A stretch of 64,000 nt of DNA from the NCBI RefSeq assembly GCF_014202945.1, contig NZ_JACHHW010000003.1, forward strand, positions 248,001 to 312,000, read 5' to 3'. The notes below the pieces were generated by a model that was not told where the DNA came from, made no database searches, and saw only the letters and a program-made list of their open reading frames with translations. A program made the translations under genes and the position numbers. How positions within the stretch are numbered: position 1 is the stretch's first letter; every line of letters begins with the position of its first letter. Shown one piece after another: positions 8,933-17,319 of this stretch. This DNA is from Zhongshania antarctica. Its GTDB lineage: Bacteria; Pseudomonadota; Gammaproteobacteria; Pseudomonadales; Spongiibacteraceae.

Positions 8933-9628
8933 CTAAGGCGCCCAATAAATATCGACGGCTACGCGCTGTTGGTGCAGTACCAGCGAAATTGGATAGTCGG
9001 CGTCTTTGGCCAGCGCGCGCTCCAGTACATCGCGCTTGGCTTTGCCGAATACCTGGATCACAATTCGCTCGCTATTTAACACTGCGGTGGGGGTGAGTGA
9101 TATGCGTGAGTAGGGCGCAGCGCTAGGGTGCACGGCAGTGCAGTGCTGTTCGTGAGCTGCCATTAGCATGGGGTATTCCGGCGCGTCGTGAAACCACGAC
9201 GCGGTGTGGCCGTCATTCCCCATGCCCAGATGAACAACACTCAGCGGCCAAGTTAACTCCGCCAACTGTTCTTCGCAGGCGTGTTGGCCATCATTGACAT
9301 TGCTGGCGTCATTTTTTAAGGGCAGGTAGCGGCTGTTGGCGGCAAGGCCACTGAATAGGGTTTTATTGAGCATGGCTTGATTGCTGTCCTGATGATCTGC
9401 CGCCACCCAGCGATCATCAACCAGCAGGGTTTGAATGCTGGGCCAGTCCAGTTTCTTCTTGCCGAGGAGGGTCAGCATATCGGCGGGGGTTGCCCCGCCA
9501 GACACCGCCAGACTTGCCGCGCGGTATTTATTTAGTGCGGTATTTAAATATTTGGCAATATCCTCGCTCAATACCGCGTTTAACTCGTCGCGGTTGGGTA
9601 ATAATATAAGCGTTGGTTTGTTATTCAT
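8933..9628 (-). CDS. pgl: 6-phosphogluconolactonase
   Basis: The 231-residue product hydrolyses 6-phosphoglucono-lactone to 6-phosphogluconate. Family motifs are SGGATPADML near the N-terminus, DDRWVAADHQDSNQ, and LGMGNDGHTASWF, which contains the active-site histidine. The start is the ATG at 9628, preceded by GGGAGAAG. A longer open frame reaches 9730, but that part is the overlapping end of zwf read in another frame. The start lies inside the last codons of zwf (8-nt overlap), so the two are translationally coupled and made from one mRNA. Confidence 0.92.
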   Translation of the reverse strand: MNNKPTLILLPNRDELNAVLSEDIAKYLNTALNKYRAASLAVSGGATPADMLTLLGKKKLDWPSIQTLLVDDRWVAADHQDSNQAMLNKTLFSGLAANSRYLPLKNDASNVNDGQHACEEQLAELTWPLSVVHLGMGNDGHTASWFHDAPEYPMLMAAHEQHCTAVHPSAAPYSRISLTPTAVLNSERIVIQVFGKAKRDVLERALAKDADYPISLVLHQQRVAVDIYWAP

Positions 9629-11093
9629 GCCAGCTTCTCCCGGTTTTTTCTGGCAGGGCCAGGGCGGCGTTTGGCCCCATGGAGCCGGCCGCATAGGTTT
9701 TGGGCTTAATGCCCGCTTCCTGCCAGGCACTGATAATGCCGTCTACCCACGCCCAGCAGGCCTCGACTTCGTCGCGGCGCATAAATAGGGTTTGGTCACC
9801 TTCCAGTACATCTAATAATAGTCGCTCGTAGGCTTCATGGGCCTGTAATTCGTCGTGTAAATCGGCATCAAGATTTAATTCGACTTGCTCTAATTTTAGC
9901 TGCCTACTCAGGCCGGGTTTTTTATTGACCTTATACAGGGTAATGTTTTCCTCGGGCTGCAGCCGAATCACCAGTTTGTTGGGTAGATCATTGGGGTCGC
10001 CTTCAAATAGACTGAAGGGGTGTTTTTTTAGCTCAACAATAATTTCTGAAAAGCGTCTGCTCAGGCGTTTTCCGGTGCGCAAGTAAAAGGGTGTGCCCTC
10101 CCAGCGCCAATTGTGTACATCGGCTTGCAGGGCGACAAAGGTTTCGGTGTTTTCGCTGTCTTCAAAGCCGGTTTCGTCAAGAAATGCGGCAACGGCTGCC
10201 GATTTGACGGCGCCAGCAATATATTGGCCGCGCACCGTTTTGGCTTTGACATTGGTGGCGGTAATTGGCCGTAGGGCCTGCAGGACCTTTACCTTTTCGT
10301 CGCGAATGGTATCGGCGCGGAGGTTGGCGGGGGGCTCCATTGCGACCAAGCACAACAGCTGTAAAAGGTGGTTCTGCACCATGTCGCGCAGGGCGCCGGT
10401 TTTGGCGTAGAAGTCACCGCGACCTTCGACGCCAATATCTTCGGCCACGGTGATCTGAATATTATCAATATACTGACTATTCCACAGCGGGCCGAACAGG
10501 GCGTTGCCAAAACGTAATACCAATAAATTCTGAACGGTTTCTTTGCCGAGGTAGTGGTCAATGCGAAAGATGTTTTTTTCGGGGAACACCTGTAACACTT
10601 CGTGGTTTATCTCGGTGCAACTAGCTAAGTCATGGCCAAGGGGTTTCTCAAGGACTACCCGCGACTGGGCATTGACGACGCCAATACTGTTTAAGTTTCG
10701 GCAAATACTGGTGTACAGCGTGGAGTGGGTGGCCAGATAAAAGACGGTTGTGGCTGAACTGTGATGATGCACAGCATCGCTGAGGCGGTGGTAATCCTTG
10801 AGTGAATTGACGTCTAAACTGACAAAGTGGAGCTTTTGTGCAAAGGCCTGCCAGTGTTGTTCGTCCCAAAAATGCGCAGGTAAAAACTCCTGCATTTTGG
10901 TTTTAACAATCTGTCGATAATCTTCATCGCTGCTGTGGGCGCGGCCTAGGGCAATGATGGCGCACACATTTTCTAAAAAGCCTTCGCGCTGCAATTTGTA
11001 AAGAGCGGGTTGCAGCTTGCGCAGGGCAAGGTCGCCGGTACCGCCGAAGATAACAAGTTGTGTGGTCTGGCTTTGGGTCATCGCTACACTCAT
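9621..11093 (-). CDS. zwf: glucose-6-phosphate 1-dehydrogenase
   Basis: The 490-residue enzyme oxidises glucose 6-phosphate to the lactone that Pgl hydrolyses, feeding the Entner-Doudoroff and pentose phosphate routes. The NAD(P)-binding motif GGTGDLALRKL is at about residues 17-27, and RIDHYLGKETVQN is the signature around the catalytic histidine and lysine. The start is either the ATG at 11093 or the one at 11081; neither has a strong ribosome site, although GATGAGTG precedes the second. The 143-bp upstream region separates it from a divergent acetyltransferase gene; no convincing HexR site was found there. Confidence 0.93.
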   Translation of the reverse strand: MSVAMTQSQTTQLVIFGGTGDLALRKLQPALYKLQREGFLENVCAIIALGRAHSSDEDYRQIVKTKMQEFLPAHFWDEQHWQAFAQKLHFVSLDVNSLKDYHRLSDAVHHHSSATTVFYLATHSTLYTSICRNLNSIGVVNAQSRVVLEKPLGHDLASCTEINHEVLQVFPEKNIFRIDHYLGKETVQNLLVLRFGNALFGPLWNSQYIDNIQITVAEDIGVEGRGDFYAKTGALRDMVQNHLLQLLCLVAMEPPANLRADTIRDEKVKVLQALRPITATNVKAKTVRGQYIAGAVKSAAVAAFLDETGFEDSENTETFVALQADVHNWRWEGTPFYLRTGKRLSRRFSEIIVELKKHPFSLFEGDPNDLPNKLVIRLQPEENITLYKVNKKPGLSRQLKLEQVELNLDADLHDELQAHEAYERLLLDVLEGDQTLFMRRDEVEACWAWVDGIISAWQEAGIKPKTYAAGSMGPNAALALPEKTGRSWHE

Positions 11094-11236
11094 CAGCTAT
11101 TACATTGTTGGTGGCTCGCCGGTTTTTAGCATAGAACTTTTCAATGCCTATGCATACATACCGCTGTACACAGTTGAAGTATGGTATAAAAAAACGAATG
11201 GGGTACAGTATTGTGTATTTATAGAGGGAATCGACG

Positions 11237-11842
11237 GTGATTAGACCCGCACAAAGTGAAGACAGTCGGCTTGCCGCAGGCTTAGTGTTTTTGTCGGGGC
11301 CGGTGGCCTTTGAGTATATTTTTAATTCCGCTCACGGGCCCGATATACGTGACTTTTTAGCGCTTGAGTTTGCTGAATCGGGGACCATGTTTAGCCACCG
11401 CCATCATTTTGTTTGCGAGCAAGATGGCCAGCTTATTGCCACCATAGGTGGTTTTGACAAAACCAGCCACGACGCGACGTTTATGGGCAATGCCAAGGCC
11501 ATTTTCACTCAGTACGGTTGGCGGGGAATTGTAAAAGGCTTGTTCTTTGAGTTGCGCCTAGTGAAGCCACCGCGCAAAGGCTGCTATTACCTCTGTCATA
11601 TTGCGGTTGCCCCCGAGTGGCGAGGCAAGGGTATTGCGGCGCAGCTCATCAATTTTATGGCAGCTCGCGCCCAGGAACTTGGCTATTCAATCTTGAGTTT
11701 AGATGTAGCAGAATTAAATATTGGCGCCTTGCGCTTGTATCAGCAGCTGGGCTTTAAGGTCGTCAAACGCAATAAAAGCTATAACGGTGTTTTAGATCAC
11801 CACCTCTATATGGAAATGACGTTACCAGCGGCTGCGCAGTAA
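11237..11842 (+). CDS. GNAT family N-acetyltransferase
   Basis: The 201-residue protein has a GNAT fold. The acetyl-CoA-binding segment is HIAVAPEWRGKGIAAQLI (about 116-133), with the QxxGxG/A-like RGKGIA loop, and the C-terminal ALRLYQQLGFKVV is typical of motif B. It starts with GTG at 11237 after AGAGGGA (11223-11229). The substrate is unknown. It is divergent from zwf and convergent with flgN, 29 nt apart, so it lies just outside the flagellar locus and shows no functional link to it. Confidence 0.8.
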   Translation: MIRPAQSEDSRLAAGLVFLSGPVAFEYIFNSAHGPDIRDFLALEFAESGTMFSHRHHFVCEQDGQLIATIGGFDKTSHDATFMGNAKAIFTQYGWRGIVKGLFFELRLVKPPRKGCYYLCHIAVAPEWRGKGIAAQLINFMAARAQELGYSILSLDVAELNIGALRLYQQLGFKVVKRNKSYNGVLDHHLYMEMTLPAAAQ

Positions 11843-11871
11843 TAGACGGTGGAGGGGGGGTAGAGGGTAGC

Positions 11872-12288
11872 TTAAGCTTTGCCCAACTGCTGACCACCTA
11901 GCGGGCCTAGGGTTTCGCCACCGGCGCTGTAAATCGGTGTGTCATTATTACTTGCACCAAGAATTTCTAATGCGCGTTTGCCGTAGCGCGCCTGGGTGCT
12001 AATGTCGGCGCCCGCTTGAGCATTCAGGGCTTGGCAGCGACTGAGAATAGTGAGGCTTGCCTGCCACAGAGCGTCGTCGTCCTTATTCGTCGCGCTGGTC
12101 AATTGGCGACGGCGTATTTCGAGGAGCTCGAGATGCTGAACCAAGTCCATTTTCTGTTGAACCACCGCCTCCAATTGATCAGCATCCCTCGCTGATTTTA
12201 AAATCAGCGCCTCTTCGCCCAGCAGCGCTTCTAAGCGTTGAGCTTGGATGTGGATCGTGTGCAGTACTTCACTTAGTTCATCGCTCAT
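11872..12288 (-). CDS. flgN: flagellar export chaperone FlgN
   Basis: The 138-residue, mostly helical product matches FlgN, the cytoplasmic chaperone of the hook-filament junction proteins FlgK and FlgL. Sequence similarity is weak, as usual for this family. The heptad-rich region (about 5-60) and the position directly after flgM support the call. It is separated from flgM by 2 nt and is therefore cotranscribed with it, and its client genes flgK and flgL are present in the same locus. Confidence 0.82.
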   Translation of the reverse strand: MSDELSEVLHTIHIQAQRLEALLGEEALILKSARDADQLEAVVQQKMDLVQHLELLEIRRRQLTSATNKDDDALWQASLTILSRCQALNAQAGADISTQARYGKRALEILGASNNDTPIYSAGGETLGPLGGQQLGKA

Positions 12289-12290
12289 AT

Positions 12291-12590
12291 TTAGCTGCCG
12301 CTTAGGGCTTCCATATTAACCAGTGCAGCCGCCACTTTATTGGCGTCGATAGTAAACTCGCCATTGCGAATAGCGGTTTTGATTGCTTCAACCTTTTGCC
12401 GGTCAATGCCATCGCTACTATTTACCTGGGCACGGGTGCGCTCCAATAGCGGGGTTTCTACCTGCGCTGTTTTTGTCGTGTCGGCAGCAGCTGGGCTCGT
12501 GACCGTGCTGTCTGATTTGCTGGCACCGGTACGGCCGCTGTCTAGCTTGCGCGCCTGACTCAGCGATGAGCCATCGATACGGTCAACCAT
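12291..12590 (-). CDS. flgM: anti-sigma-28 factor FlgM
   Basis: The 99-residue product matches FlgM, which binds FliA (sigma-28) until the hook is complete and is then exported. The C-terminal half holds the conserved sigma-binding region, with IDRQKVEAIKTAIRNGEFTI and a following helix ANKVAAALVNME. The N-terminal half is Ser/Thr/Ala-rich and probably disordered. An AGAGGA ribosome site lies 8 nt before the ATG. A sigma-28-like promoter just upstream (12624-12650) would put flgM under the control of the factor it inhibits, as in other polar-flagellum systems. fliA is in the same locus at 28526. Confidence 0.9.
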   Translation of the reverse strand: MVDRIDGSSLSQARKLDSGRTGASKSDSTVTSPAAADTTKTAQVETPLLERTRAQVNSSDGIDRQKVEAIKTAIRNGEFTIDANKVAAALVNMEALSGS

Positions 12591-12623
12591 TGTTAAATCC
12601 TCTTTAAATAGCTTTCGCCTGAT

Positions 12624-12650
12624 ATATCGACACTATTAACTAAAACTTTA
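12624..12650 (-). promoter_or_regulatory. sigma-28 (FliA) promoter of flgM-flgN
   Basis: On the minus strand the sequence reads TAAA, 15 nt, GTCGATAT. The consensus is TAAA-N15-GCCGATAA, so the spacing is exact and two bases of the -10 differ. It lies 34 nt upstream of the flgM start codon, leaving room for the ribosome site. Confidence 0.65.
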
Positions 12651-12707
12651 GCACGAATTTTACTGTGCTGAGCATAGGGGCTTATCTCATGCTGGTCGCG
12701 CCGGCGC

Positions 12708-13427
12708 TCAATTGAGCACAACACTGTTTTCGGACGCGACGACCCCCTCTAGCTGTTTGCCGGAATTAAGGTTTTTAACCAGAATTCGCTTGCCCAAGGC
12801 GCCATTTTGCAGGGCGATGCCCATCATGCTCACGCTAACGGGGCCATCATTGCTATTAAGCTGAACGCGCTGGCCCTTACTAATAATACTGCTGGCGGTG
12901 ACCATATTGGGCGTGAGCACTGCGCCCTGGGCAATACTTTGGCGGCTTTGATAACCGCCGTTATCGCCTAAAGACTGCAAATAGCCATAGCCGAGACTGG
13001 TGATGTCGCGCTTCCCCCAGCTTACATCGCCAGCGCTAATAATGCTGCCCGGGGCAATGGGGTGGCGCGCCACCATCACCTTGGCATAGGCCTCTACCGT
13101 GACGGGCAGATAAATCTTCCAGGGTTTGGCGCCTGCGGCACAACGAACGCCAACAGTTGTTCGGCGTTTTATTTTGGCGCCGTTAGATAAAAAAGCCTCG
13201 AGCTTACCCGGGCAGCTGCTGAGCTTCGTGCGGGGGTCGAGTTTTTGAACAGTAATCGTCGTACTGAGTTGCTGCCATGGGTGGCGGGCGGCGATATAGG
13301 CTTTGGCGGTGGCCGCAATGCGGCTGTGGCTTTCGGCAGACGCGGCAGTGCTGGTGCCGCTGAACAGGCACAGTGCCGTGCTCAGTAGCAGAATTTTGCT
13401 TAAGGCTGTCGATCCGCGCATAGCCAT
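12708..13427 (-). CDS. flgA: flagellar P-ring chaperone FlgA
   Basis: The protein (about 239 residues) has an N-terminal signal peptide (hydrophobic stretch about 10-25, cleavage near AASA) and a C-terminal SAF domain. RHPIAPGSIISAGDV and the later GALGKRILVKNLNSGK segment are characteristic of FlgA, the periplasmic chaperone for FlgI. Three starts are possible: GTG 13430, ATG 13427 and ATG 13421. The GTGAG ribosome-like site best fits 13421 or 13427. It is divergent from flgB. A sigma-54 promoter lies about 37 nt upstream. Unlike in Pseudomonas or Vibrio, no cheV or cheR separates flgA from flgB. Confidence 0.9.
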   Translation of the reverse strand: MAMRGSTALSKILLLSTALCLFSGTSTAASAESHSRIAATAKAYIAARHPWQQLSTTITVQKLDPRTKLSSCPGKLEAFLSNGAKIKRRTTVGVRCAAGAKPWKIYLPVTVEAYAKVMVARHPIAPGSIISAGDVSWGKRDITSLGYGYLQSLGDNGGYQSRQSIAQGAVLTPNMVTASSIISKGQRVQLNSNDGPVSVSMMGIALQNGALGKRILVKNLNSGKQLEGVVASENSVVLN

Positions 13428-13463
13428 CACTCACGTCAAAGATTTGTCGGTAGCGTAATGACT

Positions 13464-13478
13464 GCAATGCTTGTGCCA
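13464..13478 (-). promoter_or_regulatory. sigma-54 promoter of flgA
   Basis: The minus strand reads TGGCACAAGCATTGC, a full match to the -24/-12 consensus TGGCAC-N5-TTGC with exactly 10 nt between GG and GC. It is 37 nt upstream of the flgA start. Confidence 0.85.
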
Positions 13479-13551
13479 GTCTGCCAGCGTAAATTTCTAA
13501 AATGTAGTAGGGCGCAATGCCAAGATAAAGGCGAATAGCCCGTGCCGGATT

Positions 13552-13579
13552 TTTGCCGATTAGCGGCAAAGCTTTGCCG
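13552..13579. promoter_or_regulatory. TTTGCCG palindrome plus third half-site between flgA and flgB
   Basis: TTTGCCG (13552-13558) and CGGCAAA (13564-13570) form a 7-bp inverted pair with a 5-nt spacer; a further TTTGCCG follows at 13573-13579. It sits about 75 bp from each of the two divergent sigma-54 promoters, a suitable place for an enhancer-binding activator such as FleQ/FlrA. It does not match a published FleQ site that I recall, so this role is inferred; it could also be a plain hairpin. Confidence 0.4.
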
Positions 13580-13641
13580 TTATTTTGGCGATTGTGCGGG
13601 GGAGGGTTTTTAAGCTATTGAAAAATAAAGGCTAAATTATA

Positions 13642-13656
13642 TGGCACGGCCTTTGC
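13642..13656 (+). promoter_or_regulatory. sigma-54 promoter of the flgB operon
   Basis: The plus strand reads TGGCACGGCCTTTGC, a perfect -24/-12 element with 10 nt between GG and GC. It lies 93 nt upstream of the flgB ATG and is the only strong promoter seen before the flgB-flgL series. Confidence 0.88.
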
Positions 13657-13749
13657 CTTGATCCATTGCAAACACGGTACACAGCAAAAATTATGGCGTT
13701 AACCGATTAACGGCAACACGCCGCATAACTTTAGCGAAATGGTAAGAAA

Positions 13750-14166
13750 ATGGCGATTAATTTTGACAAAGCCTTAGGCATTCACGAACAAGCCCTGTTA
13801 TTGCGGAATAAACGCAATGAAGTCTTGGCCGCGAATATTGCCAATGCCGATACTCCTGGCTACAAGGCTCAAGATATTGATTTTCGCACGGCCTTATCGA
13901 ATTCCGCCGCTGCTGGGGATCAGCCAATGCTGTCGCTTAAGGTGACTAATGCAGCTCACCAGCATCGCGCTGATGGCAGTGCCGATGCGTTGGCAGCGTC
14001 GTTGAAGTATCGCCAGCCTTATCAGCCGTCGCTCGATGGTAATACCGTCGAGACCCATATTGAACAAGCCGAATTTGCTGATAACGCCATGCGCTATCAG
14101 GCCACCTTACAGTTTCTGGGCAACCGTCTTAGCGGGCTTAAATCCATACTTCAGGGAGGCCGATAA
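13750..14166 (+). CDS. flgB: flagellar proximal rod protein FlgB
   Basis: The 138-residue rod protein shows the axial-protein N-terminal motif ANIANADTPGYKAQDIDF near residues 28-45. It lacks a signal peptide, as expected for a substrate of the flagellar export gate. It is the first gene of the flgBCDEFGHIJKL series, preceded by a sigma-54 promoter. The next gene starts 3 nt after the stop, so the rod genes are one transcript. Confidence 0.95.
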   Translation: MAINFDKALGIHEQALLLRNKRNEVLAANIANADTPGYKAQDIDFRTALSNSAAAGDQPMLSLKVTNAAHQHRADGSADALAASLKYRQPYQPSLDGNTVETHIEQAEFADNAMRYQATLQFLGNRLSGLKSILQGGR

Positions 14167-14169
14167 ACC

Positions 14170-14571
14170 ATGGCTAATCCACTTGATATTGCCGCGTCAG
14201 CAATGAATGCGCAAATGATGCGCCTCAATACCGTGGCCAGCAATATGGCCAATGCCGATTCAGTGGCGGGCAGCGAGGCTGATGCCTATCGTTCACGGCA
14301 AACGGTATTTGCCACAGTGCTAGATCAACAGCGGGAAGTGGCGGGGGTGGCCGTGACTGGCGTCGTTGAAAGTAGTGCGCCAGTAATGAAACGTTATGAG
14401 CCAGGTCATCCACAGGCAGACGTCGATGGTTATGTGTACGCCTCCAACGTTAATACCATGGAAGAGATGGCCAATATGATGTCGGCGTCGCGCTCTTTTC
14501 AAAATAACGCCGAAGTTTTTTCTACCACTAAAACCCTGATGCTGCGCACCTTGCAGCTTGGCCAGCAGTAG
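14170..14571 (+). CDS. flgC: flagellar proximal rod protein FlgC
   Basis: The 133-residue rod protein has the motif VASNMANADSVAGSEADAYR in place of the usual asparagine-rich ANIAN repeat, and the conserved C-terminal helix NVNTMEEMANMMSASRSFQN. FlgC joins FlgB and FlgF in the proximal rod. It follows flgB by 3 nt and precedes flgD by 11 nt. Confidence 0.95.
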   Translation: MANPLDIAASAMNAQMMRLNTVASNMANADSVAGSEADAYRSRQTVFATVLDQQREVAGVAVTGVVESSAPVMKRYEPGHPQADVDGYVYASNVNTMEEMANMMSASRSFQNNAEVFSTTKTLMLRTLQLGQQ

Positions 14572-14582
14572 GAGTCTGAGTA

Positions 14583-15248
14583 ATGGAAGTGCGTACCCTA
14601 GAACAGCTGCAAATGCAGAACGCCACAAGTAAGGCCAAGAAAGATGCGTCGTCCTTGGACCAGAACGATTTTATGAAATTAATGCTGCAGCAGTTAAAAA
14701 GTCAGGACCCCTTTAAACCCACCGACAATACCGAATTTATTAGCCAAATGGCCCAGCTGACCTCGGTGAGTGGCATCAGTGAAATGAACGAAAATCTCAG
14801 CGCACTGACCGGCTCGCTCTATTCCGCTCAGCTCCTCGATTCTTCGTCATTGATTGGTAAAGACGTATTGGTTGAGTCGGGCGTTGCCGCGTTACCCAGC
14901 GGCGGCAGTGTGCGTGGTCAAGTTGAATTACCTACCAGCACCACGGCTTTAGATATCGAAATTTTGGCGCCCAGTGGCGAGGTTATTGGCAAGGTGCCAA
15001 TGGGCCCGCAAGCGGCCGGTACCAGCCGCTTTGAATGGAACGGCATTGGCTTAAATGGCGAGCGTATGCCGCCGGGAAATTACCAAATTCGGGCCAATTA
15101 TTTAAACGGCAACAAAGTTGAAGCACTGACCACCGAAATGCGCAGTGCGGTCATTAGCGTCAGTGTGCCCGCAGGCGGTGGCAGTCCCCAGGTGCAAATC
15201 CAAGGACTGGGTACGGTCAGCCTGTCACAAATAAAAGAGATTAGCTGA
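14583..15248 (+). CDS. flgD: flagellar hook capping protein FlgD
   Basis: The 221-residue scaffold protein caps the growing hook. The conserved N-terminal export and cap region contains DFMKLMLQQLKSQDPFKPTD followed by EFISQMAQLTSV. The C-terminal half has the FlgD Ig-like/Tudor module, seen in FEWNGIGLNGERMPPGNYQI. The start has a GAGTCTGAG-like ribosome site. It lies between flgC and flgE in the usual order. Confidence 0.95.
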   Translation: MEVRTLEQLQMQNATSKAKKDASSLDQNDFMKLMLQQLKSQDPFKPTDNTEFISQMAQLTSVSGISEMNENLSALTGSLYSAQLLDSSSLIGKDVLVESGVAALPSGGSVRGQVELPTSTTALDIEILAPSGEVIGKVPMGPQAAGTSRFEWNGIGLNGERMPPGNYQIRANYLNGNKVEALTTEMRSAVISVSVPAGGGSPQVQIQGLGTVSLSQIKEIS

Positions 15249-15305
15249 GTTGCGATTGCGCTATTCAGACAATGACAACACTACATCCTTAGCAGGAGTT
15301 ACAAA

Positions 15306-16523
15306 ATGAGCTTTCGTATCGCACTCAGTGGTTTAAACGCAGCGCAATCGCATTTGGATGTGACCGCGCACAATATTGCTAACGTTAATACAACCGGCTT
15401 TAAGGGTTCGCGAGCGGCCTTTGCCGACGTGTACGCCACGGCCAATAATGACGTGACCAAAACTACGCCTGGCGCCGGTGCGCGTTTGGCCACCATTACC
15501 CAGCAGTTCTCCCAGGGTAATGTCGACTTTACCGACAATAACTTAGACCTTGCGGTGAGTGGCGAAGGCTTCTTTACCATGAAGGGTTCCGGCGGGGTGA
15601 CCTACACCCGCGCGGGCGCCTTTAGCGTTGATCGCGACGGTTTCGTGGTGAACAATAATCTTGAGCGCTTGCAGGTGTTTCCACCTACAGGCAACGGTGG
15701 TTTCTCAACGGGTTCTCTAAGCGACCTGCAATTAGAGGTGAATGAAAATGCACCTAAGCAAACCGCTCGCGGTGACATTGGCGTAAACCTGCCCGCTAAC
15801 GCGCCAGTGCCTTCGGTTACGCCCTTTGACCCGACCCTGCCCGGTAGCTACAACCACGCAACATCCATGACCGTGTATGACTCACTGGGTACACAGCACA
15901 CCGCGACCCTGTATTTTGTGCGCGATGCGGCGGCTAATTCGTGGAACCAGCAACTCTATGTCGACAATAATCCGGTGGGCGGCGCTAATACCCTAACATT
16001 TAGTAATGCTGGCGTTTTACAGGTGCCCGCCAATGGCTTGGTGACTTACCCAGCTTACGATCCCGGCACGGGCTCGGCCGACATGAACTTGTCGTTTAAC
16101 TTTAATGCCAGTACCCAGTACGGCCAAGAGTTTGGCGTTAACAATCTTCAGCAAGACGGTTTCACCACTGGTCGCTTAACCGGTATTGAAGTGGCTTCTA
16201 CCGGCGTTGTATCGGCCCGTTACACCAACGGTCAGTCTACCCAGCTAGGTAAAATTGCCATGGCCAGTTTCACCAACCCCAATGGCTTACAGCAGCAGGG
16301 CGACACCTCTTGGGCAGAGACGTTTTCCTCGGGCAGCCCACGGGTTGGCGAAGCGGGCACCTCCAACTTTGGTTTGCTGCAATCCGGCGCCCTAGAGAGC
16401 TCGAACGTAGATTTGACCGAGCAATTGGTTGAGATGATTACTGCGCAGCGTAACTTCCAAGCCAACACCCAGATGATCTCTACCGCCGATGCGGTAACCC
16501 AAGCGATCATTAATATCCGTTAA
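15306..16523 (+). CDS. flgE: flagellar hook protein FlgE
   Basis: The 405-residue hook subunit has the N-terminal axial motif AHNIANVNTTGFKGSRAAF, the central D1/D2 region with SGEGFFTMKGSGGVTYTRAG, and the C-terminal coiled-coil helix ESSNVDLTEQLVEMITAQRN. AGGAG precedes the ATG. A stem-loop in the short gap after the stop may separate its abundant message from that of flgF. Confidence 0.96.
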   Translation: MSFRIALSGLNAAQSHLDVTAHNIANVNTTGFKGSRAAFADVYATANNDVTKTTPGAGARLATITQQFSQGNVDFTDNNLDLAVSGEGFFTMKGSGGVTYTRAGAFSVDRDGFVVNNNLERLQVFPPTGNGGFSTGSLSDLQLEVNENAPKQTARGDIGVNLPANAPVPSVTPFDPTLPGSYNHATSMTVYDSLGTQHTATLYFVRDAAANSWNQQLYVDNNPVGGANTLTFSNAGVLQVPANGLVTYPAYDPGTGSADMNLSFNFNASTQYGQEFGVNNLQQDGFTTGRLTGIEVASTGVVSARYTNGQSTQLGKIAMASFTNPNGLQQQGDTSWAETFSSGSPRVGEAGTSNFGLLQSGALESSNVDLTEQLVEMITAQRNFQANTQMISTADAVTQAIINIR

Positions 16524-16528
16524 TTGAG

Positions 16529-16544
16529 GGCGGCCTTGGCCGCC
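16529..16544 (+). other. stem-loop between flgE and flgF
   Basis: GGCGGCC and GGCCGCC (16529-16535 and 16538-16544) pair perfectly around TT, extended by flanking TTAAT/ATTAA. There is no T-run after it, so it is more likely an mRNA-stabilising or partial-termination structure within the operon than a full terminator. Confidence 0.5.
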
Positions 16545-16561
16545 ATTAATCGGGAGTTTAT

Positions 16562-17305
16562 ATGGACAGATTACTGTATATCGGCATGACAGCGGCAAAG
16601 AATACGCAGCTGGCCCAAACCACTAACGCCAATAATTTGGCGAACGTGAGCACGGCGGGTTTTCGTGGCGATTTTCAGAATGTTCTGTCTCAGCAGGTTG
16701 ACGGCCCGGGTATGGCCACCCGCTTTAATTCGGTGTATCAGGGCGAAACCTCAGACTTTTCAGTGGGCTCCATTATGGCTACTGGCCGTCAGCTGGATGT
16801 TGCTATTCGCGGCGACAAGGGCTGGTTTGTGGTTACGGCCCCCGACGGCAGCGAAGCCTATAGCCGCCGTGGTGATTTTCATATTACCAGCGACGGCATG
16901 CTACTGAACGGCGCAGGTCAACCTGTTATGGGTGACGGCGGTCCGGTGGCGATTCCCGAACATGAAAGCTTGATGATTGGCGAAGACGGCACGGTATCGA
17001 TTGTACCGTTGGGTCAAGGCTCGGAATCGCTGTCGACGGTAGACCGAATTCGCCTCGTCGATGCAGCGCCAAATCAGTTGCAGAAAGGCGAGGACGGTTT
17101 GATGCGCATGCGCGATGGTGGCAGCGCGCCAACCTCGGCAGATATCCGCATCAGTTCGGGCAATTTAGAAGCATCAAACGTGAATAGCGTCGACGCCATG
17201 GTGAATATGATTTCACTGGCGCGGCAATTTGAAATGCAGGTCAAGGCCATGAGCACCGCAGAAACGGTTGCTGAAACCGGCAGCCGCTTAATGCGTATGG
17301 AATAA
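16562..17305 (+). CDS. flgF: flagellar rod protein FlgF
   Basis: The 247-residue proximal rod protein has the N-terminal [15 protein letters not shown] motif, the central [20 protein letters not shown] segment and the C-terminal [20 protein letters not shown] helix. It begins with an ATG after a GGGAG ribosome site. It is 14 nt upstream of flgG. Confidence 0.95.
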   Translation: MDRLLYIGMTAAKNTQLAQTTNANNLANVSTAGFRGDFQNVLSQQVDGPGMATRFNSVYQGETSDFSVGSIMATGRQLDVAIRGDKGWFVVTAPDGSEAYSRRGDFHITSDGMLLNGAGQPVMGDGGPVAIPEHESLMIGEDGTVSIVPLGQGSESLSTVDRIRLVDAAPNQLQKGEDGLMRMRDGGSAPTSADIRISSGNLEASNVNSVDAMVNMISLARQFEMQVKAMSTAETVAETGSRLMRME

Positions 17306-17319
17306 ACAAGGGGTTATTT

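Noticed and set aside
11094-11236. Possible LuxR-type box near TGTACA upstream of zwf
   Set aside because: Only the 6-bp core is palindromic; the flanks do not match a lux-type box.
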